13,637 nucleotides of DNA from contig CAKRLN010000035.1 of the NCBI GenBank assembly GCA_934359535.1, positions 1 to 13,637 on the forward strand. The letters run 5' to 3'. Shown one piece after another: positions 1 to 5,873 of the stretch (position 1 is the stretch's first letter; each line of letters begins with the position of its first letter). The position numbers and the translations under genes were made by a program. The DNA comes from an uncultured Lachnospiraceae bacterium (GTDB lineage: Bacteria > Bacillota > Clostridia > Lachnospirales > Lachnospiraceae). A model generated the notes under the pieces. That model saw only the letters and a list, made by a program, of their open reading frames with translations. It was not told the DNA's origin and ran no database searches.

Positions 1-170
1 GTCTGCTACTCTGCAAGAGTAAGAACGACCTCGTGGCCGAGTATTCGCTTAAGGATATGAGCAAGCCTATCGGTGTCAGTGCCTATCAGATCACCCGCAA
101 TCTGCCGGAAGAACTGAAACGCCAGCTACCGTCTGTGGAGGATATCCAGAAGCGAATCAAAAAGATGTAA
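1..170 (+). CDS. DUF1016/YhcG-family PDDEXK nuclease, C-terminal fragment
   Basis: The frame with codons starting at position 3 is open from the window edge to a TAA at 168-170. It encodes about 55 residues containing LVAEYSLKDMSKPIGVSAYQ, then a proline- and leucine-rich tail. This segment is the typical C-terminus of DUF1016 (YhcG-like) proteins, which carry a PD-(D/E)XK nuclease domain and are often found beside restriction and defence genes. The N-terminal part and any catalytic residues lie outside the window, so activity cannot be judged. The gene is upstream of the candidate island boundary and appears to be host backbone or an older accessory region. Confidence 0.8.
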   Translation, partial: LLLCKSKNDLVAEYSLKDMSKPIGVSAYQITRNLPEELKRQLPSVEDIQKRIKKM

Positions 171-186
171 ACTACGATTACTGCAG

Positions 187-912
187 ATGACATTTACCAA
201 CTGGACTTTTGCTGCTAAGACCGCAGATGAGCAGCGATACATGAGTACTCTGTTTTCGTTTGTACTAAAACAATTTGTGGAGATTTTCGGGACTACAGCA
301 TTAAACAGTGAGAAGTGTGTTGTATATAATGAGCCGGCTGCACCCTGCCCGATGCTTGTTACCAATCGTACACCAATCCGAATTCGAACCAGTACTGAAT
401 CGCTCGAGATTTGGAATCAATATTTTTATCAATTAGCTCATGAACTAACGCACTATGTCATTCGTCAGTATAAGGAAGACAAAGATGCCATTGTCAAATG
501 GTTTGAAGAAACTATATGTGAAGCAATGTCGCTATACATATTAAGGATGTCCAGCCTGAAATGGAATGAATGTCCGTTATCGCGTAATAATCCCAATTAC
601 AGCTTCAAATTAATGAATTATTTTGAGAATGCTTACAACCAAACAGCCCCGAGCACACTAAAAAGATGCCATACGCTTGATGACTTAAAAGAGGTTGAAA
701 ATTCTTGTGAAATTCGAAGGAATGAACGCGGCATTGAGCGAAACTATTTGCTGGATAACTTTCTTAAATATCCCAAGAGTATTTCTGCATTTATTTATTA
801 TCCTCTATATATGCGAGGTGATCTCCAAATCGATTTCGCCAAATGGACGAAAGTCAGTCCATCGCCTATTGTTTCCGCGTTAGAATCCATACAGCCCAAC
901 CTCGCATCATAA
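187..912 (+). CDS. Putative HExxH zinc metallopeptidase-like protein, 241 aa
   Basis: The protein has HELTH at residues 85-89, followed by WFEETICEAMS at 105-115. An acidic residue there (E107, E108 or E112) is well placed to be the third zinc ligand of a gluzincin-type site. No signal peptide or membrane segment is visible, so it is probably cytoplasmic. The substrate is unknown. It begins 16 bases after the stop of the DUF1016 gene, so the two may be co-transcribed. The ribosome site is poor for the ATG at 187, and M19 at 241 is a possible alternative start. It ends in TAA and is followed by a U-tailed hairpin at 966-1008. I do not recognise a named family beyond the motif. Confidence 0.6.
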   Translation: MTFTNWTFAAKTADEQRYMSTLFSFVLKQFVEIFGTTALNSEKCVVYNEPAAPCPMLVTNRTPIRIRTSTESLEIWNQYFYQLAHELTHYVIRQYKEDKDAIVKWFEETICEAMSLYILRMSSLKWNECPLSRNNPNYSFKLMNYFENAYNQTAPSTLKRCHTLDDLKEVENSCEIRRNERGIERNYLLDNFLKYPKSISAFIYYPLYMRGDLQIDFAKWTKVSPSPIVSALESIQPNLAS

Positions 913-965
913 GCAATAGCCAAGGGCCTTACGAAAATATCCAGAATGGTGTAGCTTGCCAAAGT

Positions 966-1008
966 AAAGTCTTGAAACTGCAATGGTTTCAAGGCTTTCT
1001 TTGTTTTT
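966..1008 (+). terminator. Intrinsic terminator that overlaps the candidate left attachment core
   Basis: A 13-bp stem (966-978 with 986-998, one G-T wobble) closes a 7-nt loop and is followed by CTTTGTTTTT. This is a typical rho-independent terminator for the metallopeptidase gene. Its 3' arm contains TCAAGGCTTTC, the word that recurs at 13524-13534. Because the inner arms CTTGAAAC and GTTTCAAG are inverted around 7 nt, the same DNA also has the shape of a tyrosine-recombinase core site. Confidence 0.75.
989..999 (+). other. Candidate attL core (11-bp word shared with right end)
   Basis: TCAAGGCTTTC occurs here and at 13524-13534, in the same orientation. The two copies lie just outside the two copies of the 24-bp repeat. 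An 11-bp match between two end regions of roughly 100 bp is unlikely by chance. The boundary is inferred; no empty site is available for comparison. Confidence 0.45.
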
Positions 1009-1038
1009 CGGGGTAAAAATCACGCCTCTGAAAATCCG

Positions 1039-1062
1039 AAAAAGCGCACAAAAAAGCGCACA
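1039..1062 (+). repeat. 24-bp direct repeat, left copy: candidate integrase arm site
   Basis: Two perfect tandem copies of AAAAAGCGCACA. The same 24 bp occur at 13399-13422 in the same orientation, 12,360 bp away, and the flanks differ. Short tandem repeats near both ends of an element are typical arm-type binding sites for integrases with an N-terminal arm-binding domain, which the adjacent integrase appears to have. It ends 46 bp before the integrase start, so integrase binding here could also repress its own gene. Confidence 0.65.
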
Positions 1063-1108
1063 GCCGTCTGAAAACCTGAGATATCCCTAAGAGAAAGGGT
1101 GTATCTTC

Positions 1109-2335
1109 ATGGCTCATATCAGGGCAAACACAAAGAATGGCAAAATCGTTTCCTATCGCTTCACCGTCTGTTTAGGCCGAGACTGCAACGGAAAGCAAAT
1201 CCGAAAATACACTACATGGCCCATCCCACCCGATACAAGCACAGCCAAGGCAAAGAAAGCCGCCGAACGTGCTGCTGATATTTGGGAACAGGAGCTTATA
1301 AGCGAGTATCACAAAAAGCTCGAAGCAGAATCAGCAGGCAAGACATATCAGATACCAGCAGAAAAACGCCACGACGATTTTGTTTCCTTCGTCAATGACG
1401 TCTGGTTCCCCCTTCAAGTTAGGGATGGTAAGCACAAGCCCAAAACCATCGCTTTCTATGAGAGTATGACAAAGCTGCTCCTCCCCTGCTTTAGTGGCTC
1501 CGCCTTACAAGGAATCGGCTCCCTCGATATTCAGCGCTGCCTTACCTACCTTCGCACCGAGCACAAGAATCAGCACGGAAAGCCGTTGACTCCCAAAACG
1601 CTGCACCACCTATATAACACGCTGAACCTGATTTTCGGTTTCGCTGAAAAGCAAGAGCTGCTTGTCAAAAATCCTATGAAGCTGGTTGACAGTCCCAAGA
1701 AAGTGAAAAAGCCTGTCGATGCCTTGACTGAGGAGCAAGCCAAAAAATTCTTCTCTCTGCTCCCCGATACTCCCCTTGATTTTCACTGCATCCTGCAACT
1801 GCTGATAACGACCGGAATCCGTCGTGGTGAGTGTATGGGTCTAAAATGGAGCGACATCGACGAGAAGAATTGTACCATCAGAATCGAGCGCAACATCGTC
1901 TACACACCAGAATGCGGTGTAATCGTCAGCACGCCAAAAACAGCGACCAGCATCCGCACTATCCCCATCATGCCAAGCACATTATCCTTGCTCAAGCAGT
2001 TACGAAAGGCGACACAATCCCAGCACCCCAACGCTATCCTACGGAACGCCTTTCTTTTCCCCAAGGAGGACGATATCTTCCAACCTCGTGACCCAAACTC
2101 AGTAACACGTCGAGTAAAACGCTTTATGAAGCGGAATGGTCTGCCCGATTTGTCCCCGCACGATTTGAGGCATTCCTGTGCGACGCTACTTCTTTCCCAA
2201 GGTGCTGATATCAAAAGCGTGCAGGAGATTTTAGGACACGCAGATGCAAGTACGACACTGAATTTCTATGTCAAATCCGACCTGCAACAAATGCAAGCTG
2301 CAACCGACAAATTCGCTGCCGCTTTCAACTTATAA
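1109..2335 (+). CDS. int: Phage/ICE-type tyrosine recombinase (integrase), 408 aa
   Basis: This is the enzyme expected to insert and excise the island. The N-terminus (about residues 10-40, SYRFTVCLGRDCNGKQIRKY) looks like an arm-type DNA-binding beta-sheet domain. Residues 88-190 form the helical core-binding domain and 205-400 the catalytic domain. All expected catalytic residues are present: R238 (GIRRGE), K277 (TPKT), H351 and R354 (HDLRH), H377 (GHAD) and nucleophile Y387 (NFYVK). Length is normal for the family. The ATG has AAAGGG nine bases upstream. The gene sits 46 bp inside the left 24-bp repeat and reads into the island. It is followed by a U-tailed hairpin at 2352-2380. No excisionase gene was recognised. 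Confidence 0.95.
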   Translation: MAHIRANTKNGKIVSYRFTVCLGRDCNGKQIRKYTTWPIPPDTSTAKAKKAAERAADIWEQELISEYHKKLEAESAGKTYQIPAEKRHDDFVSFVNDVWFPLQVRDGKHKPKTIAFYESMTKLLLPCFSGSALQGIGSLDIQRCLTYLRTEHKNQHGKPLTPKTLHHLYNTLNLIFGFAEKQELLVKNPMKLVDSPKKVKKPVDALTEEQAKKFFSLLPDTPLDFHCILQLLITTGIRRGECMGLKWSDIDEKNCTIRIERNIVYTPECGVIVSTPKTATSIRTIPIMPSTLSLLKQLRKATQSQHPNAILRNAFLFPKEDDIFQPRDPNSVTRRVKRFMKRNGLPDLSPHDLRHSCATLLLSQGADIKSVQEILGHADASTTLNFYVKSDLQQMQAATDKFAAAFNL

Positions 2336-2351
2336 CAGAATAAATCACTAT

Positions 2352-2380
2352 AAGGGAGGGCTTAATGCTCTCCCTTTTTT
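2352..2380 (+). terminator. Intrinsic terminator of the integrase gene
   Basis: A 10-bp stem AAGGGAGGGC / GCTCTCCCTT with one wobble, a TTAAT loop and a run of T lies 16 bp after the integrase stop. It insulates int from the small-gene cluster downstream. Confidence 0.85.
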
Positions 2381-2465
2381 CATGATTTTTTGAGGCGACC
2401 TACTCTCTTATGCTCCTGTGCTCAGCGTTAAGATTATTACCCCCGAAAATGTAAATTCACTATCC

Positions 2466-2504
2466 AAGAACTGTGCTGCTCTTATGAGTGGTGCAGTTCT
2501 TTTT
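2466..2504 (+). terminator. Strong hairpin with T-run just upstream of the small-gene cluster
   Basis: The arms 2466-2481 and 2486-2501 pair over 16 positions, several of them G-T wobbles, around a TTAT loop. TTTATATATT follows. It sits 35 bp before the start of the first small gene with no coding sequence between, so it may act as an attenuator or as a second terminator shielding the cluster from int transcription. Confidence 0.55.
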
Positions 2505-2539
2505 ATATATTCAACTCACCCAAGAAAGGAGGTATCCCC

Positions 2540-2716
2540 ATGGCGTTCTTCATTTTCTTCGTACTCTTTGTATTCCCGTTCCTGCAAGCTGGCCCGCTGG
2601 ATAATTGGGCCTCGTTCCTCGCGTGGGCAATTTTCATCATTATCCCGCTCATTGTCACTGTTCTGCTCTGCATCTCATCTACGCACGAAAACGACAACGA
2701 CAGCAAGAAAAATTGA
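2540..2716 (+). CDS. Small hydrophobic membrane protein, 58 aa
   Basis: The ATG is preceded by AAGAAAGGAGG at ideal spacing. The protein has two hydrophobic stretches, about residues 2-16 and 24-46, joined by a short polar loop (QAGPLDNW). It ends in a hydrophilic tail, STHENDNDSKKN. A two-pass inner-membrane protein with a short soluble tail is the likely topology. I recognise no family. It is the first gene of a tight cluster (33 bp to the next start) that continues with a 23-residue membrane peptide and the 92-residue conserved protein. Tiny membrane genes of this kind are common in integrative elements of Clostridia, but their role is unknown. Confidence 0.7.
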   Translation: MAFFIFFVLFVFPFLQAGPLDNWASFLAWAIFIIIPLIVTVLLCISSTHENDNDSKKN

Positions 2717-2749
2717 ACCTGAATTTTCAAGCGAAAGGAGGTGTCTCAG

Positions 2750-2821
2750 ATGACCGGAGAAGGCATTGCACTCTGCATGGAGGTCTTGTTCGTCCTCTTC
2801 ATCCTCATTGGCTGCATCTAA
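2750..2821 (+). CDS. Tiny single-pass membrane protein, 23 aa
   Basis: A perfect AAAGGAGG lies 9 bases before the ATG. The product starts MTGEGIALCMEVLF and continues as one hydrophobic helix ending LIGCI. It aligns without gaps to the tiny product encoded at 10770-10844. The shared pattern is T at 2, EG at 4-5, LC at 8-9, E at 11 and LIG at 19-21. Finding the same pattern twice, each time directly after a consensus ribosome site, argues that both are real genes of one small family. Function is unknown; a single-pass regulator of a membrane partner is one possibility. Confidence 0.65.
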   Translation: MTGEGIALCMEVLFVLFILIGCI

Positions 2822-2879
2822 TCACAGCGCCAACTACAGACCTATCCACCAACCTACATTGAAGAAAGGAAGTATCCCT

Positions 2880-3158
2880 ATGTCAAGAAATGAACTCATC
2901 GCCAAAATCGAAGCCCTCAACGAATGGGAAGCCATGATGGAAGAGGCCAAAACCGAAGCAGACGCTATCCGCAGCAGCATCAAGGCAGAAATGGAGGAAC
3001 GCGGTGTAGAGGAATTGCAAGCAGGAAGCTATATCATTCGCTGGACTTCTGTACTTTCCAGTCGCTTTGACTCTGCCGCTTTTAAGCGCGTGCATGATGA
3101 CCTCTACAAAGCGTTCACCAAACAGGTCGCATCCCGCCGTTTCTCAATCAGCGCATGA
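2880..3158 (+). CDS. Conserved mobile-element accessory protein, 92 aa
   Basis: The start is the ATG at 2880, with GAAAGGAAG upstream; an upstream extension of the frame has no ribosome site. The N-terminal half (residues 2-45) is a charged helix rich in E, A and K, probably a short coiled coil. The C-terminal half contains RWTSVLSSRFDSAAFKRVHD and FTKQVASRRFSISA. From memory this layout resembles small conserved proteins in phage-like and integrative elements of Bacillota, often near SprT-like genes as here. No catalytic motif is seen. It is the third gene of the small cluster that precedes the SprT-like gene. Confidence 0.75.
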   Translation: MSRNELIAKIEALNEWEAMMEEAKTEADAIRSSIKAEMEERGVEELQAGSYIIRWTSVLSSRFDSAAFKRVHDDLYKAFTKQVASRRFSISA

Positions 3159-3221
3159 AAAAAGCCCCTTGTCTGAACGCCGACCAAAGCCACAGACAAA
3201 GAGCTGACCACAACTCACAAT

Positions 3222-3262
3222 GGAGAGGGTACGAGTATTATATCGTGCTCTCTCCTCTTTTT
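3222..3262 (+). terminator. U-tailed hairpin directly in front of the SprT-like gene
   Basis: Arms 3222-3234 and 3243-3255 pair over 13 positions (two wobbles) and are followed by TCTTTTT. The SprT ribosome site AAGGAGG starts 2 bases after the T-run. Either the small cluster ends here and the next gene is expressed by readthrough, or this is an attenuator for the SprT-like gene. I see no separate promoter between the hairpin and that gene. Confidence 0.6.
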
Positions 3263-3278
3263 CAAGGAGGAAATTGCC

Positions 3279-3923
3279 ATGAAACAACTGACATCATACA
3301 ATCGCGTCGCAGGATATCTCAACAAGCTATTTGACCTGCTCAATCAGCGCTTTTTTGAAAATGAACTATCAAGACCCACCATCACCATTCAGTCCACCCC
3401 GCGAGCATATGGGCACTTCTCTATGAGAGATGACACTTGGGTTTCGGTCACCGGCAGCAGCAATGAAATCAACATTGGAGCCGGTACGCTTGCAAGACCT
3501 ATCGAAAATATCTGTGCGACGCTGCTTCACGAGATGGTGCATTACTATTGCCATGTCAACGGCATCAAGGACACGAGCCGAGGCAATACCTACCACAACA
3601 AACGCTTCAAGCAAGTTGCCGAGAGCCATGGTCTGACAGTGAGCCATCACGAAAAATACGGCTGGACCATCACTGAGCCAAACGACGAGCTGCTGACCTT
3701 CGTGCTCGAAAACGATTTGAGTGATATCCTCATCACCCGCAATGAATTCTACGGCGTATCGGTTACAGGAACAGGAACACACAGCAACACCCCACCGCTC
3801 CCGCCGAAGCCGAGCAGCAGTCGGAAATATATCTGTCCCTGCTGCGGGAACAGTGTTCGGGCCACTAAGAGCGTCCACATTGCTTGCTTGGATTGCAAAG
3901 AACCGATGATTCTTGCATCTTGA
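3279..3923 (+). CDS. SprT-like zinc metalloprotein with C-terminal zinc ribbon, 214 aa
   Basis: The protein carries HEMVH at residues 84-88 and a downstream H106 (TYHNKRF), the arrangement of SprT-like domains. After a proline/serine linker (171-181) comes a Cys-rich ribbon, CPCCG at 186-190 and CLDC at 203-206. Eukaryotic Spartan proteins with this core cut DNA-protein crosslinks. For bacterial SprT-like proteins carried on mobile elements the role is not established; transfer or DNA maintenance is a guess. The start is well supported by AAGGAGG eight bases upstream. The protein is cytoplasmic, with no membrane segment. It lies downstream of the small-gene cluster and upstream of the second recombinase. 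Confidence 0.88.
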   Translation: MKQLTSYNRVAGYLNKLFDLLNQRFFENELSRPTITIQSTPRAYGHFSMRDDTWVSVTGSSNEINIGAGTLARPIENICATLLHEMVHYYCHVNGIKDTSRGNTYHNKRFKQVAESHGLTVSHHEKYGWTITEPNDELLTFVLENDLSDILITRNEFYGVSVTGTGTHSNTPPLPPKPSSSRKYICPCCGNSVRATKSVHIACLDCKEPMILAS

Positions 3924-3974
3924 GATTCAATAAGAAATTATTATAGATTTCCTTTCTCTGAGCAACGCAAGGCA

Positions 3975-3996
3975 GGGGGGCTATCCTTATACCCCC
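3975..3996 (+). other. G/C-clamped hairpin downstream of the SprT-like gene
   Basis: A run of G at 3975-3980 faces CCCCC at 3992-3996 around an 11-nt AT-rich loop, with no T-run after it. It could be an RNA structure in the 3' end of the SprT transcript. The surrounding gap 3924-4221 has no convincing gene; its other content is the GTTCGT cluster. Confidence 0.35.
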
Positions 3997-4085
3997 AAGA
4001 TGCTGCGAACGATTCTGAGAACGAAAATTGATTTAATTTATTTATACAGCGAGCAGACACGGCATCACACCCTACTTTTGCTGCT

Positions 4086-4189
4086 GTTCGTAAAATACAA
4101 AGAAAACGAACCGTAAAATTCAGTGTTCACAGGCATTTTCTAAGTTTACCCCTATCTGTTCGTATTCCGCAGCACCAAAGTTCGTATTC
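4086..4189. repeat. Cluster of GTTCGT repeats upstream of the second recombinase
   Basis: GTTCGT occurs at 4086-4091, inverted as ACGAAC at 4106-4111, and within two direct copies of GTTCGTATTC at 4158-4167 and 4180-4189. The last two are 22 bp apart, about two helical turns, so they lie on one face of the DNA. Related GAACGA words occur at 4007-4012 and 4019-4024. This looks like a protein-binding array: an operator for the recombinase gene or a recombination accessory site. Confidence 0.5.
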
Positions 4190-4221
4190 AAGCAACATTT
4201 TCACCTGTCAGGAGGCATCCC

Positions 4222-4791
4222 ATGAACAAGAAAACCATCGCACTAACCGCTGAGCAGTACAAGACCATCATCGCCACCATGAAGCAGGGCTTTTCCGGAT
4301 GCAGGCCAAATGAACGCATCGCAACCGCCTTGATACTCGAAGCCAACCTTGGACTGCGCATCTCTGATATCGTCAAACTGCGCCTTGCTGATATCGTACA
4401 TGATGGAGACAGATATCGGCTGTCCATCGTAGAGCAGAAGACAAAGAAAGCCCGAACCTTTACCGTGCCTCTTGCTCTTTACCAGTTCATCCGCTGCTAT
4501 TGCCTCGACCACAATATAGCTCCCGAAGCAAGGATATTTCCAATCACCGAGCGAGCTGTGCAGAAGAGGCTGCAAAGCGTCTGCTCCTACTTGGGGTACA
4601 GCGAGGATATCAGCACACACAGCTTCCGCAAATTCTACGCAACAGAGATTTACAACGACAACGGCTACAACATCGTCCTCGTCCAGCAGCTCTTGCAGCA
4701 CAGTTCCGCCGCAGTTACACAAAGGTACATCGGCATCCAGCAGCAGGAGCTCGAAAAGGCTATCGAGGGTCATTTAATGTTGGAGGTGTAA
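4222..4791 (+). CDS. Short stand-alone tyrosine recombinase (catalytic domain only), 189 aa
   Basis: The protein is essentially a XerC/D-like catalytic domain without the arm or core-binding domains of the integrase. Key residues are present: R46 (GLRISD), a lysine at 73-76 (EQKTKK), H133 and R136 (HSFR), H160 and Y169 (QRYIG). All catalytic positions are intact, so it is probably active or recently active, perhaps on a short site or as a regulator of integration. AGGAGG precedes the ATG at seven bases. A GTTCGT repeat cluster lies directly upstream. It converges on the minus-strand gene at 4919-5566, with a bidirectional terminator between them. A truncated integrase is possible but unlikely, because the gene has its own well-formed start. 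Confidence 0.9.
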   Translation: MNKKTIALTAEQYKTIIATMKQGFSGCRPNERIATALILEANLGLRISDIVKLRLADIVHDGDRYRLSIVEQKTKKARTFTVPLALYQFIRCYCLDHNIAPEARIFPITERAVQKRLQSVCSYLGYSEDISTHSFRKFYATEIYNDNGYNIVLVQQLLQHSSAAVTQRYIGIQQQELEKAIEGHLMLEV

Positions 4792-4804
4792 GGAAAAGAG
4801 AAGC

Positions 4805-4847
4805 CCCCCTAATAGAATGATTACATTATGAACACTCTATTAGGGGG
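4805..4847. terminator. Bidirectional terminator between convergent genes
   Basis: A perfect 12-bp inverted repeat, CCCCCTAATAGA / TCTATTAGGGGG, has a 19-nt loop. The minus-strand side is followed by a pyrimidine-rich tract (CTTCTCTTTTCC). It lies between the ends of the second recombinase (+) and the coiled-coil gene (-). Confidence 0.75.
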
Positions 4848-4918
4848 AGTCTTCATTTTAGCCTGAACCATTCTGTACAATGCAAACGATAGGGAAAATC
4901 GTTATATAGACTACTGAT

Positions 4919-5566
4919 TCATTCCCCTTTTAACCGTTCCTCAAGTTTCACAATATCTTGTTCCAATTTGGGTATCCTACGAGCGCATTCGGCTTTATAA
5001 GAATCGCACCCCTGTTCAAGACTCACTTTAGCACCGGCGAGTTCAAATCTCTTGTCACGAAGTTGCTGGTTAATATCCCTGACAGTCTTTGCAGTAAGAG
5101 ACTTTTTAATGCGTTCAGCTTCCTGTGCTAACCTGTCATTCAAGGCAATCTCATAATCATATTTTTCAACTAAGTCGTCTACCGTTTTACAATCTTTGTT
5201 CCTTTCGAGGTCGAGATTTCGCTTAATAAAATCGCTATCGCCCGATAACACTCGTTTCTTATTTCGCTTAAGTTCCCGACGCCGTTCTACATATCTGTTC
5301 GAATGAAAACTAAGGATGCGCTTCTTTTCATCCATCAAGATATCCTCTTCTGAATCTAGATTTAGAATATCTTTGATAAGATTATAAGCCTCCTTCACCT
5401 TTTCCACAGATGCATTATCAAGCTCTGAATTGTAAAAGACTGGCCGATTTTCTTTATAATACTGCTCCACTCCCGAAATAATACCATTACAATACGCCAT
5501 GAGTATGTTTCCCTCAAGCTCTTTTTTGACCTTTTCTTCGATGCTGTTCTCTGCAAACTTGTTCAT
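4919..5566 (-). CDS. Hypothetical charged coiled-coil protein, 215 aa
   Basis: No family is recognised. The protein is highly charged and helical. Residues 1-60 hold a hydrophobic/helical segment (ILMAYCNGIISGVEQYY), 85-150 are very basic (RYVERRRELKRNKKR), and 155-215 have heptad-like spacing that suggests a coiled coil (RDKRFELAGAKVSLEQG, KLEQDIVKLEERLKGE). No membrane segment is clear. I chose the ATG at 5566, with AGGA eleven bases upstream, over an upstream ATG in the same frame that lacks a ribosome site. It lies behind a strong promoter at 5795-5823 and a 220-nt leader with a terminator hairpin, so expression is probably attenuated. It is AT-richer than the left part of the island. Confidence 0.7.
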   Translation of the reverse strand: MNKFAENSIEEKVKKELEGNILMAYCNGIISGVEQYYKENRPVFYNSELDNASVEKVKEAYNLIKDILNLDSEEDILMDEKKRILSFHSNRYVERRRELKRNKKRVLSGDSDFIKRNLDLERNKDCKTVDDLVEKYDYEIALNDRLAQEAERIKKSLTAKTVRDINQQLRDKRFELAGAKVSLEQGCDSYKAECARRIPKLEQDIVKLEERLKGE

Positions 5567-5633
5567 AATGAATTCCATCCTTTTCATAAAATTTGCGGGA
5601 AACACAGCCCCCTACCGTTTCCCCCTCTCTGAG

Positions 5634-5693
5634 TCAAAATAAAACTCCCCAGAGGCTGAACCGAAGTCCTAACCCTTGGGGAGTTTGTTTCAT
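5634..5693 (-). CDS. Candidate 19-residue leader peptide inside the attenuator
   Basis: On the minus strand an ATG at 5693 opens MKQTPQGLGLRFSLWGVLF and ends in TGA. The frame runs through both arms and the loop of the terminator-like hairpin and stops in its T-rich tail. That geometry is typical of ribosome-controlled attenuation. A clear ribosome site at good spacing is missing; GGGGG occurs but too far upstream. Translation is therefore unproven. Confidence 0.35.
   Translation of the reverse strand: MKQTPQGLGLRFSLWGVLF
5636..5686 (-). promoter_or_regulatory. Terminator/attenuator hairpin in the leader of the 4919-5566 gene
   Basis: On the minus strand AAACTCCCC (5686-5678) pairs perfectly with GGGGAGTTT (5650-5642), with further partial pairing inside around a CTTCGG turn. 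TTTTATTTT follows. The hairpin lies about 100 nt downstream of the promoter at 5795-5823 and about 70 nt upstream of the coding start, the expected position of a transcription attenuator. It could also stop readthrough from the HIRAN-UvrD-Sel1 operon. Confidence 0.65.
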
Positions 5694-5794
5694 TTATTTA
5701 ATTACACACCGCCCCCACAGGCACGGCTCCCTAACTATATAATACATGGAGCCTAATAAGACTTAACTATGGAGTTCAGTGTTTCACTGGACAT

Positions 5795-5823
5795 AATATA
5801 TCACCAATAGATGCTGTTGTCAA
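5795..5823 (-). promoter_or_regulatory. Strong sigma-70-type promoter, minus strand
   Basis: On the minus strand TTGACA (5823-5818), a 17-bp spacer and TATATT (5800-5795) form a near-consensus promoter reading toward the 4919-5566 gene. The surrounding words AAGCTATTGACAA and TGATAT...ATGTC recur in the promoter at 13165-13193, suggesting common control. Confidence 0.75.
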
Positions 5824-5873
5824 TAGCTTTTGAACATGTGCTTTCAATTATTGATACTGTAACTCAGAGGTCA

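Noticed and set aside
3369..3878. Long antisense frames opposite the SprT-like gene (3369-3878) and the second recombinase (4243-4773)
   Set aside because: They lie opposite genes with clear motifs, lack convincing ribosome sites, and have low-complexity composition typical of shadow frames.
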